Assembly: GCF_037095755.1 (NCBI RefSeq)
Contig: NZ_JBAWKJ010000004.1
Coordinates: forward strand, 1-64,000
Source of the DNA: Sphingopyxis sp. CCNWLW2
GTDB lineage: Bacteria; Pseudomonadota; Alphaproteobacteria; Sphingomonadales; Sphingomonadaceae
Direction: 5' to 3'
DNA length: 64,000 nucleotides
The translations under genes were made by a program, and so were the position numbers. Every line of letters starts with the position of its first letter. Position 1 is the first letter of the stretch. Of this stretch, positions 43,463 through 52,633 are shown piece by piece. The notes under the pieces were generated by a model. The model did no database searches. It was not told the origin of the DNA and saw only the letters and a list, made by a program, of their open reading frames with translations.

Positions 43463-44743
43463 ATGGGCGACCCTCATTCGATGCAACAATCCCAAGACAT
43501 GGCGTTAGCGCCCGATGTGAAAGTTTCGCAGGCGCGGCTGATCGCGGAGGAATGGAAGCGCGCATGGCGTCCAGGCGTCGCTGCTCTTGCCGCGGGCTCC
43601 TTATGTTACTCGCTTTTTCCCGCCGTCTCGAGCCTGTTTGTCGAGCCGCTCGAACAGCAGTTCGGCTGGACCCGCGGAGAAATCGCTCTCGTCCACAGCT
43701 TCGGTCTCGTCACGGCCTTCGCTGCGCCGGTTATCGGTCGGCTCACCGATCGTTTCGGCGTCAAGCCGATCTTGTCGATCGGCATTCTACTCACGATATT
43801 CGGTTACGTCCTGCTGGCCCTGATGAAAGGGTCGCTTAGCTATTATTACGCAGCCTATTTCATATTTTCGGTAGCCGGCCTCGCGACGACCGGGATCACG
43901 GTGACCCGCGTCATCAGCGGCGCGTTCGATCGGACACGGGGCACCGCGCTCGCAATCAGCCGCTCGGGCCTCGCCGTTGTCGGCGCGCTGATGCCCATGC
44001 TCCTCTTTCCCGTGCTCGTGCGTTATGGGACCGCGGGCGGCTATCTGTTGCTCGGCGCATTCATGATGAGCATCGCCTTCCCGCTCGTGCGCCTCTGGTT
44101 GCCCAAACATCAGGCCGTCACGCGGACCGCGTCGGGCGCCGCCCATGGTCACGCCGACGGCTGGCGCGAACTGCTGTCGAAGCCGAAGGTCCGTATTCTA
44201 ATCGCGGCGTCGGTCTTCAACTATGTGCCCGTCGTCGCACTGATGTCCCAGCTCAAGCCGCTGGCTGTCGAAAAGGGCCTCGACACGGTCGCCGCGGTCG
44301 GCGCGCTTTCGGTAATGGGCGCAGCGGCTGCTTTCGGCGCGCTTTTGAGCGGCGTTCTCGTCGACCGCTATTGGGCGCCGGCGGTGGCATTCATCCTGAA
44401 TCTCGCTCCGGCGATGGGCTGTCTGCTGCTCTTGCAGGCCGACGTTCCGCTATGGATCTTCTATTGCTCGGTCCTTCTCGTCGGTCTCGGTCAGGGGGCA
44501 GAGATCGACATAGTCGCGTTCATGATTGCGCGGTATTTCGGTCTCCGCAGCTACGCGACAATCTACAGCCTGTCGACGCTCGGCATCGCACTGGGCGTCG
44601 CAGTGGGAAGCAGCTTGATCGGGCGAGCGTATGACGAGTTCGGCAATTACGACATGGCGCTGATGGCAACATCGGCCTCATTTGCCATCGCGGCCCTTTG
44701 CTATCTCGCAATGGGGCGCTATCCGGAGCAAGTTCCGGACTGA
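43463..44743 (+). CDS. MFS transporter (monocarboxylate/oxalate-formate-like)
   Basis: 426 residues with about 12 membrane segments after a 35-residue cytoplasmic N-terminus. The loop-2/3 motif GRLTDRFGVKPI and the second half LLSGVLVDRYWAPAVAF are MFS signatures. FGWTRGEIALVHSFG in the first external loop is common in monocarboxylate-type transporters. Starts at 43463 or 43481 are both possible. Likely uptake of an organic acid intermediate. It differs from the spinster-type carrier at 12991, so the cluster has at least two inner-membrane carriers. Confidence 0.9.
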   Translation: MGDPHSMQQSQDMALAPDVKVSQARLIAEEWKRAWRPGVAALAAGSLCYSLFPAVSSLFVEPLEQQFGWTRGEIALVHSFGLVTAFAAPVIGRLTDRFGVKPILSIGILLTIFGYVLLALMKGSLSYYYAAYFIFSVAGLATTGITVTRVISGAFDRTRGTALAISRSGLAVVGALMPMLLFPVLVRYGTAGGYLLLGAFMMSIAFPLVRLWLPKHQAVTRTASGAAHGHADGWRELLSKPKVRILIAASVFNYVPVVALMSQLKPLAVEKGLDTVAAVGALSVMGAAAAFGALLSGVLVDRYWAPAVAFILNLAPAMGCLLLLQADVPLWIFYCSVLLVGLGQGAEIDIVAFMIARYFGLRSYATIYSLSTLGIALGVAVGSSLIGRAYDEFGNYDMALMATSASFAIAALCYLAMGRYPEQVPD

Positions 44744-44784
44744 GTGCGGCCGTCATCGGCGCGGCGAGGACACCCGCCGCCCGC

Positions 44785-45687
44785 CTAAGCCATAAAGTCC
44801 GCCGCATGGCGCGCTGCCCAGTCGGCAAATCGCGTCGGGGAAATGCCCGCCAGCGCCATTTCGTCCGGGCGCGCGGGGTAGTTGACGCGGTTCATCCACA
44901 GCTGGGTACGGATCCATCCTGAACTGAGCCCGCGCTCGACCAGCTGCTCGGGTGACACAGCGACGGCCCGGACCGGTCGGCCGCTGACCCTCGCAATGAT
45001 CCCCGCCACCTCAGGCAAGGTCTTGAGATCGCCCGCCAGTTCAATCGCCTTGCCCGCAAAGCTGGATGGATTCTCAAGCGCAGCGGCAGCCATCGCCGCG
45101 ATATCATCCGCCGCGACAAGAACGAGCCGAACATCCGGGTCGATCGCGGTTCGCAATTCGCCCGCAGGAAGATCGGGAAACATCCATGACGACTTCGGCG
45201 CGATGAAATTCTCCATCATGAATGCCGGCCGCAGGATCGTGAGCGCCTCGAATCCGGCGACGCGAAACATGTCTTCGGCATCGCGCTTGCTGGTCCAATA
45301 ATTTCGGTCCCAGAGATCAGTTTCCCACTCCGGCATCTGGTCGATGGAACCCGCGTGGGACACCGAGCTATGCACGACGCGCGACACGCCCGCCTCACGC
45401 GCGGCCGCAGCCAGCGCGCGCGCCTGCGACCGCTCGCTGTCGGGCGCGGCGGGCGCGGGTGCCATTTGCACGGAGAACAGCCCATCCACATTCGTCAGCG
45501 CGGCCCGCAAGGCCTGCGCGTCGTCGAAGGGCGCAAGCGCCAGATCCGCGCGACACGCCGCGAGGTCGCGCGCGGCAGGGCTGCTGGAATTGCGGACAAG
45601 TGCGCGCACCTGATGCCCGCGGCCGATCAGCGCCCGTGCGAGCGCGCTACCCTGTGATCCACCCGCTAAAGTGATCGCGACTTTCAA
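44785..45687 (-). CDS. NmrA-like NAD(P)-binding protein
   Basis: 300 residues, atypical/extended SDR fold. The N-terminal glycine motif is TLAGGSQGSALARALIGRG, followed by ALVRNSSS, and the mid-region HSSVSHAG. The canonical YxxxK is replaced by YWTSKRDAEDMF, which still contains a Tyr-Lys pair. Members are redox-sensing regulators or reductases (isoflavone-reductase-like). It is last in the TetR-P450-SDR-thioesterase operon and overlaps the thioesterase stop by 4 bp (ATGA). Function uncertain. Confidence 0.82.
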   Translation of the reverse strand: MKVAITLAGGSQGSALARALIGRGHQVRALVRNSSSPAARDLAACRADLALAPFDDAQALRAALTNVDGLFSVQMAPAPAAPDSERSQARALAAAAREAGVSRVVHSSVSHAGSIDQMPEWETDLWDRNYWTSKRDAEDMFRVAGFEALTILRPAFMMENFIAPKSSWMFPDLPAGELRTAIDPDVRLVLVAADDIAAMAAAALENPSSFAGKAIELAGDLKTLPEVAGIIARVSGRPVRAVAVSPEQLVERGLSSGWIRTQLWMNRVNYPARPDEMALAGISPTRFADWAARHAADFMA

Positions 45688-46601
45688 GACTCCATTGCTT
45701 CATGCAGCGGCCGCAGCAAGGCTTCCTGCGCGGTCGAGGCAATGAGGCGCCCCGCCCGGTCGAAGATGCGTCCCATGGCAAGACCCAGGCCGCCGCCTGC
45801 CGCGGGACTGTCGGTGTCATAAAGGAGCCACTCGTCGCAACGCGCGGGGTGGTGAAACCACATCGCATGGTCAAGACTGGAGATGAGCAGTGCGGGGCCG
45901 TTGGTTGGAACGAGATGCGGGATCGCGCCGACCCCTGCCAGCCAATAATCGCTCGCATAAGCCAAAAGGCACTGCTGCTCGCGAAGGTCATCGACTCCCG
46001 CCGCATCGGAAACGCGAAACCAGAACGCCCGCCGCGCAGGACCGCGGCGCAGCAGATACGCCTCCGGCGCGACAACGCGCATTTCGACCGGCAACGCGGC
46101 GCTGAAGTTGCGAACGATCGCAGGATCGAGAGTCGCGGCGTTGGACCGGACATAGTCCTGGAGCGGCGGCAAGCTCTCCGGCGCGGGTACGTCGGGCATA
46201 ACTGGCTGTTGATGCACGAACCCCGGCTCGGCCTCGTGAAACTCGCACATCAAGGTGAAGATCGTGCGCGTGCCTTGCCGCGCCATGACCTGGCGGTTTG
46301 CGAAGCGCCGGCTGTCGCGCAAGGTCTCGACCGCATAAAGGATCGGCTCGTCGGACCGACCAGAGGCCAGAAAATAGGCGTGGAACGACGTCAGCGGCAG
46401 CGCATCGCAGCTCAGCACAGCCGCGCGGAGCGCCTCGCCGATCAGTCGGCCGCCATAAATTCCCCCATAATTATTCGGGGCTCCTGCCCGTCCGGTAAAC
46501 GCGCCGTCTCCGCTTTTGGAAAGCGCAAGCAATACGGCGGGGTCAGAGCCCGACGCGCTCGCCGTTTCATATTCCGCATAGGCTCCGCTGGCGTCGGCCA
46601 T
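45684..46601 (-). CDS. Acyl-CoA thioesterase (TesB-like double hotdog)
   Basis: 305 residues comprising two hotdog domains. The first has NNYGGIYGGRLIGEALRAA and SFHAYFLASGRSDEPILYAVE, the second SSLDHAMWFHHPARCDEWLLYDTDSP. These match TesB, which hydrolyses acyl-CoA to free acid and CoA. It lies 4 bp after the SDR stop and overlaps the NmrA-like gene. It may release stalled acyl-CoA intermediates to recover CoA, or make a product acid. Confidence 0.92.
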   Translation of the reverse strand: MADASGAYAEYETASASGSDPAVLLALSKSGDGAFTGRAGAPNNYGGIYGGRLIGEALRAAVLSCDALPLTSFHAYFLASGRSDEPILYAVETLRDSRRFANRQVMARQGTRTIFTLMCEFHEAEPGFVHQQPVMPDVPAPESLPPLQDYVRSNAATLDPAIVRNFSAALPVEMRVVAPEAYLLRRGPARRAFWFRVSDAAGVDDLREQQCLLAYASDYWLAGVGAIPHLVPTNGPALLISSLDHAMWFHHPARCDEWLLYDTDSPAAGGGLGLAMGRIFDRAGRLIASTAQEALLRPLHEAMES

Positions 46602-46605
46602 GCGA

Positions 46606-47574
46606 TCAGGACGAAAGGCCGAGCGCTCGGCGCGCGGCTAGGACGGTATCCATCTCTTCGAGACCGCTCTTCGGTATGGTGAAATTCGAAAGATCTTCAA
46701 TCTGCTCGATATGCTCCAGAATATCCTCGCAGCTCGGCGCCTCGCCTCCGGGCGTGTACCAACCTTCGGTCAGGCCGACAAAGATGCGCGAAAATTTACC
46801 CCCGAGCGCTGAGTACATATTCTGGGAACTGCTGCAATCGCGGCTTGCCAGATAACATCCGAGCGACGCCACGAACTCAGGCTTCATTCCGTCCCGATAA
46901 TGCTGTGTACGCTCGCCCGCGGCCTTGAGAAACGCGATGTCCGGTCGCTCGGAAAGCGGGGTTCCGCCAAGCCTTCCGCCCTGCGCGTTGGGGAAGAGCG
47001 TGTTGACAGCGACGCCGTCCGGCGCCTCCTGCGCGATGACGTTCATCAGGCCGATGAGCGCGGTCTTGGCCGACCCGTAATTGGCGCGGAATGGATTGCC
47101 GAAAATGCCCGACTGCGAGCTGACGAGGACGAGACGCCCATATCCCTGCCGAACCATCTGCCGGTAGGCGGGTTGGCAGACGTAAAATGCCCCCTTGGCA
47201 TGAACGGCGTATACCGCCTCGATGTCTTCTTCGGTCAGTTCGCCAAAAGCACCGTTGCGCTGGTTGCCGGCATTGCTGATGACGATGTCCACCCGGCCGA
47301 AAGCGGACATGGCGGCCTCGATGATGGCTTCGCCGCCTTGTGCAGTAGCAACGCTGTCGTAATTCGCTACGGCACGCCCGCCAGCGGCCTTCAATTCCTC
47401 GACGATCGCGTCGGCATATTCGCTCGACGTTCCCGCACCGGTCGTGCTGCCCCCGAGATCATTGACGACCACGGCGGCGCCGCGGCTCGCCAGTTCGCGG
47501 CAGAAGGCTCCACCGAGCGCGCCACCGGCACCGGTAACCACGGCGACCTGGCCGGTGAAATCAATTCGCGACAC
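46606..47574 (-). CDS. SDR-family protein, MFE-2-like hydroxyacyl-CoA dehydrogenase
   Basis: 322 residues. TGAGGALGGAFC is the cofactor loop. VVVNDLGGSTTGAGTSSEYADAIVEE is the extended beta-2 loop specific to the (3R)-hydroxyacyl-CoA dehydrogenase part of multifunctional enzyme 2. Catalytic Ser lies in LVSSQSGIF and Tyr/Lys in YGSAKTA. It starts 35 bp after the P450 stop. It probably oxidises a 3-hydroxyacyl-CoA in beta-oxidation. The C-terminal 60 residues (ILEHIEQIEDLSNFTIPKS) are extra relative to minimal SDRs. Confidence 0.9.
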   Translation of the reverse strand: MSRIDFTGQVAVVTGAGGALGGAFCRELASRGAAVVVNDLGGSTTGAGTSSEYADAIVEELKAAGGRAVANYDSVATAQGGEAIIEAAMSAFGRVDIVISNAGNQRNGAFGELTEEDIEAVYAVHAKGAFYVCQPAYRQMVRQGYGRLVLVSSQSGIFGNPFRANYGSAKTALIGLMNVIAQEAPDGVAVNTLFPNAQGGRLGGTPLSERPDIAFLKAAGERTQHYRDGMKPEFVASLGCYLASRDCSSSQNMYSALGGKFSRIFVGLTEGWYTPGGEAPSCEDILEHIEQIEDLSNFTIPKSGLEEMDTVLAARRALGLSS

Positions 47575-47609
47575 TATGCTCTCCTCTAATGGTGATGACG
47601 TCGCCGGCC

Positions 47610-48833
47610 TCAGACCGCCCAGACAAGAGGAAGCTTCTCGACGCTGCCGTTCACGCCGGTCCGGAAGCGCGGCGGGTCATTCGGGTCCAGCGCAAAATCC
47701 GCAATTCGCGGCAACCACTCTTCGAGCAATATCTTGATTTCGATGCGTGCCAGCATCGATCCGGGGCAAACATGCGGGCCGGCGCCGAACGCGGTCTTGG
47801 TATTGGACTTCCGCGTGAAATCGACGCAAAGCGGGTCGTCATAGTCGCGTGGATCAACCGCGCCAAAGGGCGTCGCGAGCATGACCTTGTCGCCTGCCTT
47901 CATTGCGACGCCATGGAAATCCATGTCGGCAACGACGGTGCGGCCAGGGTTGGTAAGCGCGAAGCGACGCAAAAATTCTTCGGCCGCCGCGCCGGAGATG
48001 GACGGATCCTCTGCGAGCTGGTGCCGATGCGCGGGCGATCCGGCCAGGAAGTGCATGATGTGCCCCATCATCGAGGCCACCGTGTCGAGGCCGCCGATCA
48101 GCAGCAATGTTGTGACCCCGACCGCCTCCTGCGTCGTGATCGGGCGACCGTCGACCTCGGCCGTTGCAATCTTGCTGATCAAATCGGCTCCCGGATTAGC
48201 CACGCGTTCGACGACGCGTTTTGCTGCATATTCGAACAGGAGAGCGAGCTTCTCTTCCTTCGGCGCGTCAGCTGCGACTTGTGCGTTGGCCAACGGCAAA
48301 AGCACCAGGCGGTCCTCTTCGGGGATATCGACCATCTTCATGAAAATCTTGATCGGGAGGTGCTGGGCAAAGTCGGTGACGAATTCGCAGCGGCCACGCG
48401 GACGCATCTCCTCGATCAGCTCGATCGCGAGCGCGCGCGCCTCCTTCTCGCGCTCCTTGAGCGCCGATACGATGAAAGCCGGGGCGAAGAGCTTGCGAAA
48501 GGTCTGCTGTTCGGGCGGATCGGCCTCGATCGGCGCCAACCGGGGTTCGCCCGGCTGCCGGACCTTGTCGACCGATGCGCCTTGGCTCGATGTGAAGCGC
48601 GAGGGATCCGCGAACGCTTCGGCAAGATAGTCGCGCCGGGTCAGTATCCAGTGGCCGCCATTATGGGGCGACCAGAAGATGTCGGGGACTTGGGTCTGCA
48701 GCGCCGCATATGGTTCATGATAATATTGCTCGCCGTTCATGGGGCGATAGCCATCGAAGTCGACGACGAGCTCGGCCGGGACATGGTCCGCGATGCGGCC
48801 CTGCTGGGGCGGCGTTGATGTCATGTTCTGCAT
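47610..48833 (-). CDS. Cytochrome P450, P450cam (CYP101)-like
   Basis: 407 residues from the ATG at 48833 (48824 is an in-frame alternative; neither has a strong ribosome site). The N-terminal NGGHWILTRRDYL, I-helix GGLDTVASMM and heme loop FGAGPHVCPG (C356) give a CYP101-type enzyme, most similar to the P450 at 24501. It is preceded by a TetR gene and an operator-like site and followed by SDR, thioesterase and NmrA-like genes. No ferredoxin is adjacent, so it may share the ferredoxin at 24172. Likely a regiospecific hydroxylase. Confidence 0.94.
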   Translation of the reverse strand: MQNMTSTPPQQGRIADHVPAELVVDFDGYRPMNGEQYYHEPYAALQTQVPDIFWSPHNGGHWILTRRDYLAEAFADPSRFTSSQGASVDKVRQPGEPRLAPIEADPPEQQTFRKLFAPAFIVSALKEREKEARALAIELIEEMRPRGRCEFVTDFAQHLPIKIFMKMVDIPEEDRLVLLPLANAQVAADAPKEEKLALLFEYAAKRVVERVANPGADLISKIATAEVDGRPITTQEAVGVTTLLLIGGLDTVASMMGHIMHFLAGSPAHRHQLAEDPSISGAAAEEFLRRFALTNPGRTVVADMDFHGVAMKAGDKVMLATPFGAVDPRDYDDPLCVDFTRKSNTKTAFGAGPHVCPGSMLARIEIKILLEEWLPRIADFALDPNDPPRFRTGVNGSVEKLPLVWAV

Positions 48834-48895
48834 GGTTCGAGGCTTATCGGTCCCGATCGCCAGCGTCGAGAGATCGGGACCGCTCAGCGCACGAA

Positions 48896-48911
48896 CATCA
48901 TCATTGTGATG
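48896..48911. promoter_or_regulatory. Putative operator, CATCA-N6-YGATG family, site 8
   Basis: CATCATCATTGTGATG overlaps the last codons of the TetR gene and lies 62 bp upstream of the P450 start. It indicates the P450 operon has its own promoter separate from TetR. Confidence 0.65.
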
Positions 48912-49620
48912 GAGTGCTCGAACCGGATCGGGCGGAACCCGAACCGCGCGGCGGCTCGGTGGCCTTGAACAGCATGCGCGCAAGGGCAAACTCCTGCGCT
49001 TCGTCGACCGGCGCTTCGCCCGGGAAGAACCATTCGCGAAACAGGACGGCACCAGCCAGCATGCCGAAGGCGTGACGTACGACAAGGCCGGGCTCGACGT
49101 CGAACTCCCAACCGGCGCGAATGAACGCTTCGCGCATGCGCGCCTCGGCCGCGGCGAAATAGCCATCAAGACCGTGCAGCGCGTCACTGTCCATATCGCC
49201 GCTCGATTTAACGAGCGCATGGAGGAGATCCGAATTTTCGCGCAGGAATGGGTAAAGAAGATGGACGAAATGCGCGCTGCGTCCTTCCCGATCCGCGTCG
49301 ATGCCCGAGTCGCTCGCCGCGATCAGTGCCGATAAGCGATCGTTGAACGGCTCGATGACAGCGGCGGCGAAGAGCTGAGCTTTTCCACCGAAATTGTTGA
49401 AGATCAGCGGTTCGGCGACCACGGCCCGATCGGCGATCTGGCGCGTCGTGGCCCCAGCAAAACCCCGTTCTGCAAACACCGCACGTGCCGCCGAGATGAT
49501 GAGCGATCGGATTTCACCCGATCCCCGACGCGCCCGCCGTACCGGACCAGTTTCGCCGCCTTTCGGATTAAAATCAGCCATTCGCGCCCGCCTACCTGTC
49601 ATCGCCTGTCGAATCCCCAT
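48901..49620 (-). CDS. TetR-family transcriptional regulator
   Basis: 239 residues. The HTH is in ARAVFAERGFAGATTRQIADRAVVAEPLIFNNFGGKAQLFAAAV; Asn-Asn-Phe replaces the usual Tyr-His-Phe. The C-terminal helical domain ends in SARSGSSTPSQ. The start at 49620 has a G-rich ribosome site 8 nt upstream; ATGs at 49602 and 49581 are alternatives. It is divergent from amidohydrolase copy B across an 82-bp AT-rich region with nested inverted repeats, its likely operator. It may repress itself, the P450 operon and the amidohydrolase. Confidence 0.9.
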   Translation of the reverse strand: MGIRQAMTGRRARMADFNPKGGETGPVRRARRGSGEIRSLIISAARAVFAERGFAGATTRQIADRAVVAEPLIFNNFGGKAQLFAAAVIEPFNDRLSALIAASDSGIDADREGRSAHFVHLLYPFLRENSDLLHALVKSSGDMDSDALHGLDGYFAAAEARMREAFIRAGWEFDVEPGLVVRHAFGMLAGAVLFREWFFPGEAPVDEAQEFALARMLFKATEPPRGSGSARSGSSTPSQ

Positions 49621-49635
49621 TGCGTACCCCCACCA

Positions 49636-49662
49636 GAATACGCTAAATAGTATTTGCTATTC
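49636..49662. promoter_or_regulatory. Candidate TetR operator, nested AT-rich inverted repeats
   Basis: GAATA and TATTC flank the perfect AAATA-G-TATTT palindrome at 49645-49655. AT-rich in a GC-rich context and placed between the divergent TetR and amidohydrolase genes. Different from the CATC/GATG family, which is absent here. Confidence 0.55.
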
Positions 49663-49702
49663 AAGCCGCATCGCAGAGTCGGCATCAAGGAGAGGTTCCA
49701 AA

Positions 49703-51445
49703 ATGAACGCGAGCTATGACATGATCATCCGTGGCGGCACAATCGTCGATGGCAGCGGCGGCGCCCCGTTTGTGGCGGACGTTGCGGTGAAAGATGGCCT
49801 CATCGTCCGGGTCGGCACCGTCGAAGGAAGCGCCAACGAGGAAATCGACGCGGCGGGCCAAATCGTCACGCCGGGCTTCGTCGACGTCCACACCCATTAT
49901 GACGGGCAGATCACCTGGGAAAACCGCCTTGCTCCCTCGTCCGACCATGGTGTCACCACCGTCGTGATGGGCAATTGCGGAGTCGGGTTCGCGCCCGTGC
50001 GCGACGGCGACCAGCAGCTGATGATCAAGCTCATGGAAGGTGTCGAGGATATCCCGGAAGTGGTCATGGCCGCGGGCGTCCCCTTCAACTGGGAGAGCTT
50101 CCCCGACTATCTCGACGCGCTTGAAAAGCGCGAGGCCGACGTGAACTTTGCGACGCAGATCCCGCACAGCCCCTTGCGCGTCTATGTCATGGGCAAGCGC
50201 GGCGCGGACCTCGAACCTCCGACGGCAGACGATCTGGCCGAAATGCGCCGCCACGTCGCCGAAGCGGTCAAGGCGGGCGCGCTTGGCGTCGCAAGCTCGC
50301 GCAACCTGTTCCACCGCTTCCGGTCGGGCGCGCTCGCTCCGTCGGTTCTCACCGAGATCGACGAAGTGCTTGCGCTTGCCGAAGGCCTGCGCGATGCGGG
50401 CAGCGGCGTGTTCCAGTGCAATCCCAATCTCGATAATGACGCCGAGATCGAACTGGACCTGTTCCGGTCGATCGCCGAGCGCACGGGCCGCCCGGTTACC
50501 TTCAGCCTGATCTATATGCCGACTCAGTCGCAAAACTGGGACAAATATATCGAAGGGGTGAAGCGCGCCAATGCGGACGGGCTAGAGATTCGGGCGCAAT
50601 TCATGCCGCGCCCAATGGGCGTGCTTTATGGGCTCGATCTCAGTTTCAACCCTTTCTCGCTCAATCCGAGTTTCCGCGCGATCGCGAATCTTCCTCTTGC
50701 CGAGAAAGTCGCGCGAATGCGTGATCCAGAGCTGCGCGCCCGTCTTCTCGCGGAGGAGCCGGAAGACCCGAATCCTGCGTTCGTCGGGTTGCTCAAGTCG
50801 ATCCGCGACCTGTACCGGCTGACCGATCCTGCCGATTATAATTTCGCGCCCACCGATAGTCTGCAGCACCAAGCGGCGGCCGCGGGAACCGATCCCCGGG
50901 AAATGATCTATGACGCACTTCTCGAAGATGACGGCCGAGCGATCCTTTGTTCCTATTCGAGCGAAGTTCAGGACTATCTGGAATCCAGTCGCGATCTCAT
51001 CGGGGCCGACGAGTTCGTCGTCGCGCTCGGCGATGGCGGCGCACACTATGGAATGATCTGCGATGCGGCCTATACGACCTATATGCTGACCAGCCGCCTT
51101 GGCCACGATGGGCTCGATCTGCCGACTGTCGTCAAGTCGCTGACCAGCCAGCCCGCCAAATCGGTCGGTCTTTGCGACCGCGGTCGCATCGGTGAAGGAT
51201 ATCGCGCCGATATCAACGTCATCGACCTCGATCGGCTGACGCTGCACCGTCCCCAGATCCGGACCGACCTTCCCGCAGGAGGGAAGCGCCTGTCGCAAAA
51301 ATCGGAAGGTTATGTCGCGACGATCGTCAGCGGTGTCGCCACCTATCGCGATGGTTTTCCAACGGGCGCGCTTCCCGGCCGGTTGCTGCGCGGCGTGCGC
51401 GGGACGCCGCAGCCCGAGCCGCAGGTGGTGCGCGAACTCGCCTGA
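49703..51445 (+). CDS. Amidohydrolase (N-acyl-D-amino-acid deacylase-like), copy B
   Basis: 580 residues from the ATG at 49703, with AAGGAGAGG upstream. The metal motif is H63-x-H65 (DVHTHYDGQ), the metal-site Cys is C92 in MGNCGVG, and [20 protein letters not shown] is the late Asp region. Residues 15 to about 185 are nearly identical to copy A at 26004, while the rest diverges strongly (e.g. [20 protein letters not shown] versus [20 protein letters not shown]). The two probably act on different but related substrates. It stands alone on the plus strand, divergent from TetR and convergent with an alpha/beta hydrolase. Confidence 0.88.
   Translation: MNASYDMIIRGGTIVDGSGGAPFVADVAVKDGLIVRVGTVEGSANEEIDAAGQIVTPGFVDVHTHYDGQITWENRLAPSSDHGVTTVVMGNCGVGFAPVRDGDQQLMIKLMEGVEDIPEVVMAAGVPFNWESFPDYLDALEKREADVNFATQIPHSPLRVYVMGKRGADLEPPTADDLAEMRRHVAEAVKAGALGVASSRNLFHRFRSGALAPSVLTEIDEVLALAEGLRDAGSGVFQCNPNLDNDAEIELDLFRSIAERTGRPVTFSLIYMPTQSQNWDKYIEGVKRANADGLEIRAQFMPRPMGVLYGLDLSFNPFSLNPSFRAIANLPLAEKVARMRDPELRARLLAEEPEDPNPAFVGLLKSIRDLYRLTDPADYNFAPTDSLQHQAAAAGTDPREMIYDALLEDDGRAILCSYSSEVQDYLESSRDLIGADEFVVALGDGGAHYGMICDAAYTTYMLTSRLGHDGLDLPTVVKSLTSQPAKSVGLCDRGRIGEGYRADINVIDLDRLTLHRPQIRTDLPAGGKRLSQKSEGYVATIVSGVATYRDGFPTGALPGRLLRGVRGTPQPEPQVVRELA
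49988..50040 (+). repeat. 53-bp exact repeat, copy B (within amidohydrolase gene)
   Basis: Identical to 26286-26338. See the finding on the amidohydrolase paralogues. Confidence 0.85.
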
Positions 51446-51455
51446 TCGCGCGCTA

Positions 51456-52451
51456 TCAGGCGTCCGTGGCGCTACAGGCAGCGAGCATGCTCGACCAGGC
51501 GTGCAGCCGCTGCCAGAGAAGCGCGCGCGTCGATGCGAAATTATGCATATGCGCCATGCGCGGTACGATGAAGATCGAAATATCGTCGCACGTTGAATAG
51601 GCAGCGGCCTCGGCCTTTGGCTGCGGGCAGGTGTCGCGTTCGCCGTTGGCCACGAGCACTGGCACCTGCACGCGTGCCGCGTCGGCGGCAAAGGCACCGG
51701 GCAGCATCATCTGAACGGCGCAATGCGGGATGGTGACACTGCCGAAATCGGGCGCGGTCTTACGCACCGGATAGCCACCCTTCATGTCCTCGTGGAGGAT
51801 CTCATCGGGCACATCCTCCCAGTGGAAAGCGTAACGATAGTCGACGCCTGCATGGTCATGCTCGATATGGTTTGTCACGCGCCCGTCTCGGACCGCCTCG
51901 AACCGTCGCACTCCGTGCTCGAAGGCGGCGGTATCGCGTTGAGGCAACGCCGTATGGATCGCGCTTACGCCGCACGGTGCGATAGCATCGAATGTCGCAA
52001 AACGGCCTTGGGCGAGAATGGTTACCCCGCCGCCCATCGATTGTCCCATGCCGACGCGAAAGGGAGACACGGCGGGAAAATCGTCGATCACCGTGCCGTT
52101 ATTCAGCTCCGCCGCTATCGTTCGCACACAAGCGTCATGCGTTGTGGCGAGCGTCTGGAAATCGATGCGGGAAAGATCGGGAATACTGCTCTCGCCGACG
52201 CCCAGATGATCGATCGCAACATAGATCACACCCTGCGCGGCGTGCCATTCTGCCTCGCTATATCCTTCGTGCCCGGCAAAGTGCATATCGAAATAGCGCC
52301 TCGAATAGCCTCCCCCTGGACAGGCGAAGATCGCCACGGGTCGAGGAGCGAGGCGCGCGGGATCCGGGAGGTAGAGCGTCACCGCCATGCTCATGCTGCC
52401 ACCAAGGGCCGCGGCGCTCGTCACGTCGATCCGCCTTTCGATCTTTTGCAT
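51456..52451 (-). CDS. Alpha/beta hydrolase
   Basis: 331 residues. The oxyanion strand is AIFACPGGGYSRRY, the nucleophile elbow GMGQSMGG has S138, and an Asp follows in LVANGERDTCPQ with a late His in RMAHMHNF. Thus a complete Ser-Asp-His triad is present. No signal peptide. It could be an esterase, a lactonase or a C-C hydrolase. It is divergent from the thiolase at 52634, with an operator-like site between them. The substrate is unknown. Confidence 0.88.
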   Translation of the reverse strand: MQKIERRIDVTSAAALGGSMSMAVTLYLPDPARLAPRPVAIFACPGGGYSRRYFDMHFAGHEGYSEAEWHAAQGVIYVAIDHLGVGESSIPDLSRIDFQTLATTHDACVRTIAAELNNGTVIDDFPAVSPFRVGMGQSMGGGVTILAQGRFATFDAIAPCGVSAIHTALPQRDTAAFEHGVRRFEAVRDGRVTNHIEHDHAGVDYRYAFHWEDVPDEILHEDMKGGYPVRKTAPDFGSVTIPHCAVQMMLPGAFAADAARVQVPVLVANGERDTCPQPKAEAAAYSTCDDISIFIVPRMAHMHNFASTRALLWQRLHAWSSMLAACSATDA

Positions 52452-52539
52452 TTGTCACTCCCGACGGCGGGCTGCCGCCTTCTCCTGTCGTAACTGATCG
52501 CATGCAACGGCCCCTGGCCACTATCGGGCAAGGTCCAAT

Positions 52540-52555
52540 CATCAGGGACATGATG
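52540..52555. promoter_or_regulatory. Putative operator, CATCA-N6-YGATG family, site 9
   Basis: CATCAGGGACATGATG is centred between divergent starts of the alpha/beta hydrolase (52451) and thiolase (52634), 88 and 78 bp away. Confidence 0.7.
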
Positions 52556-52633
52556 GAGGGCCGCGCGCTATCGATCGCGGCGGCGGTCCCGCCTATCAGC
52601 CGTCTTTCTCCGTAGCCGAGGAAGATCCAGCCG

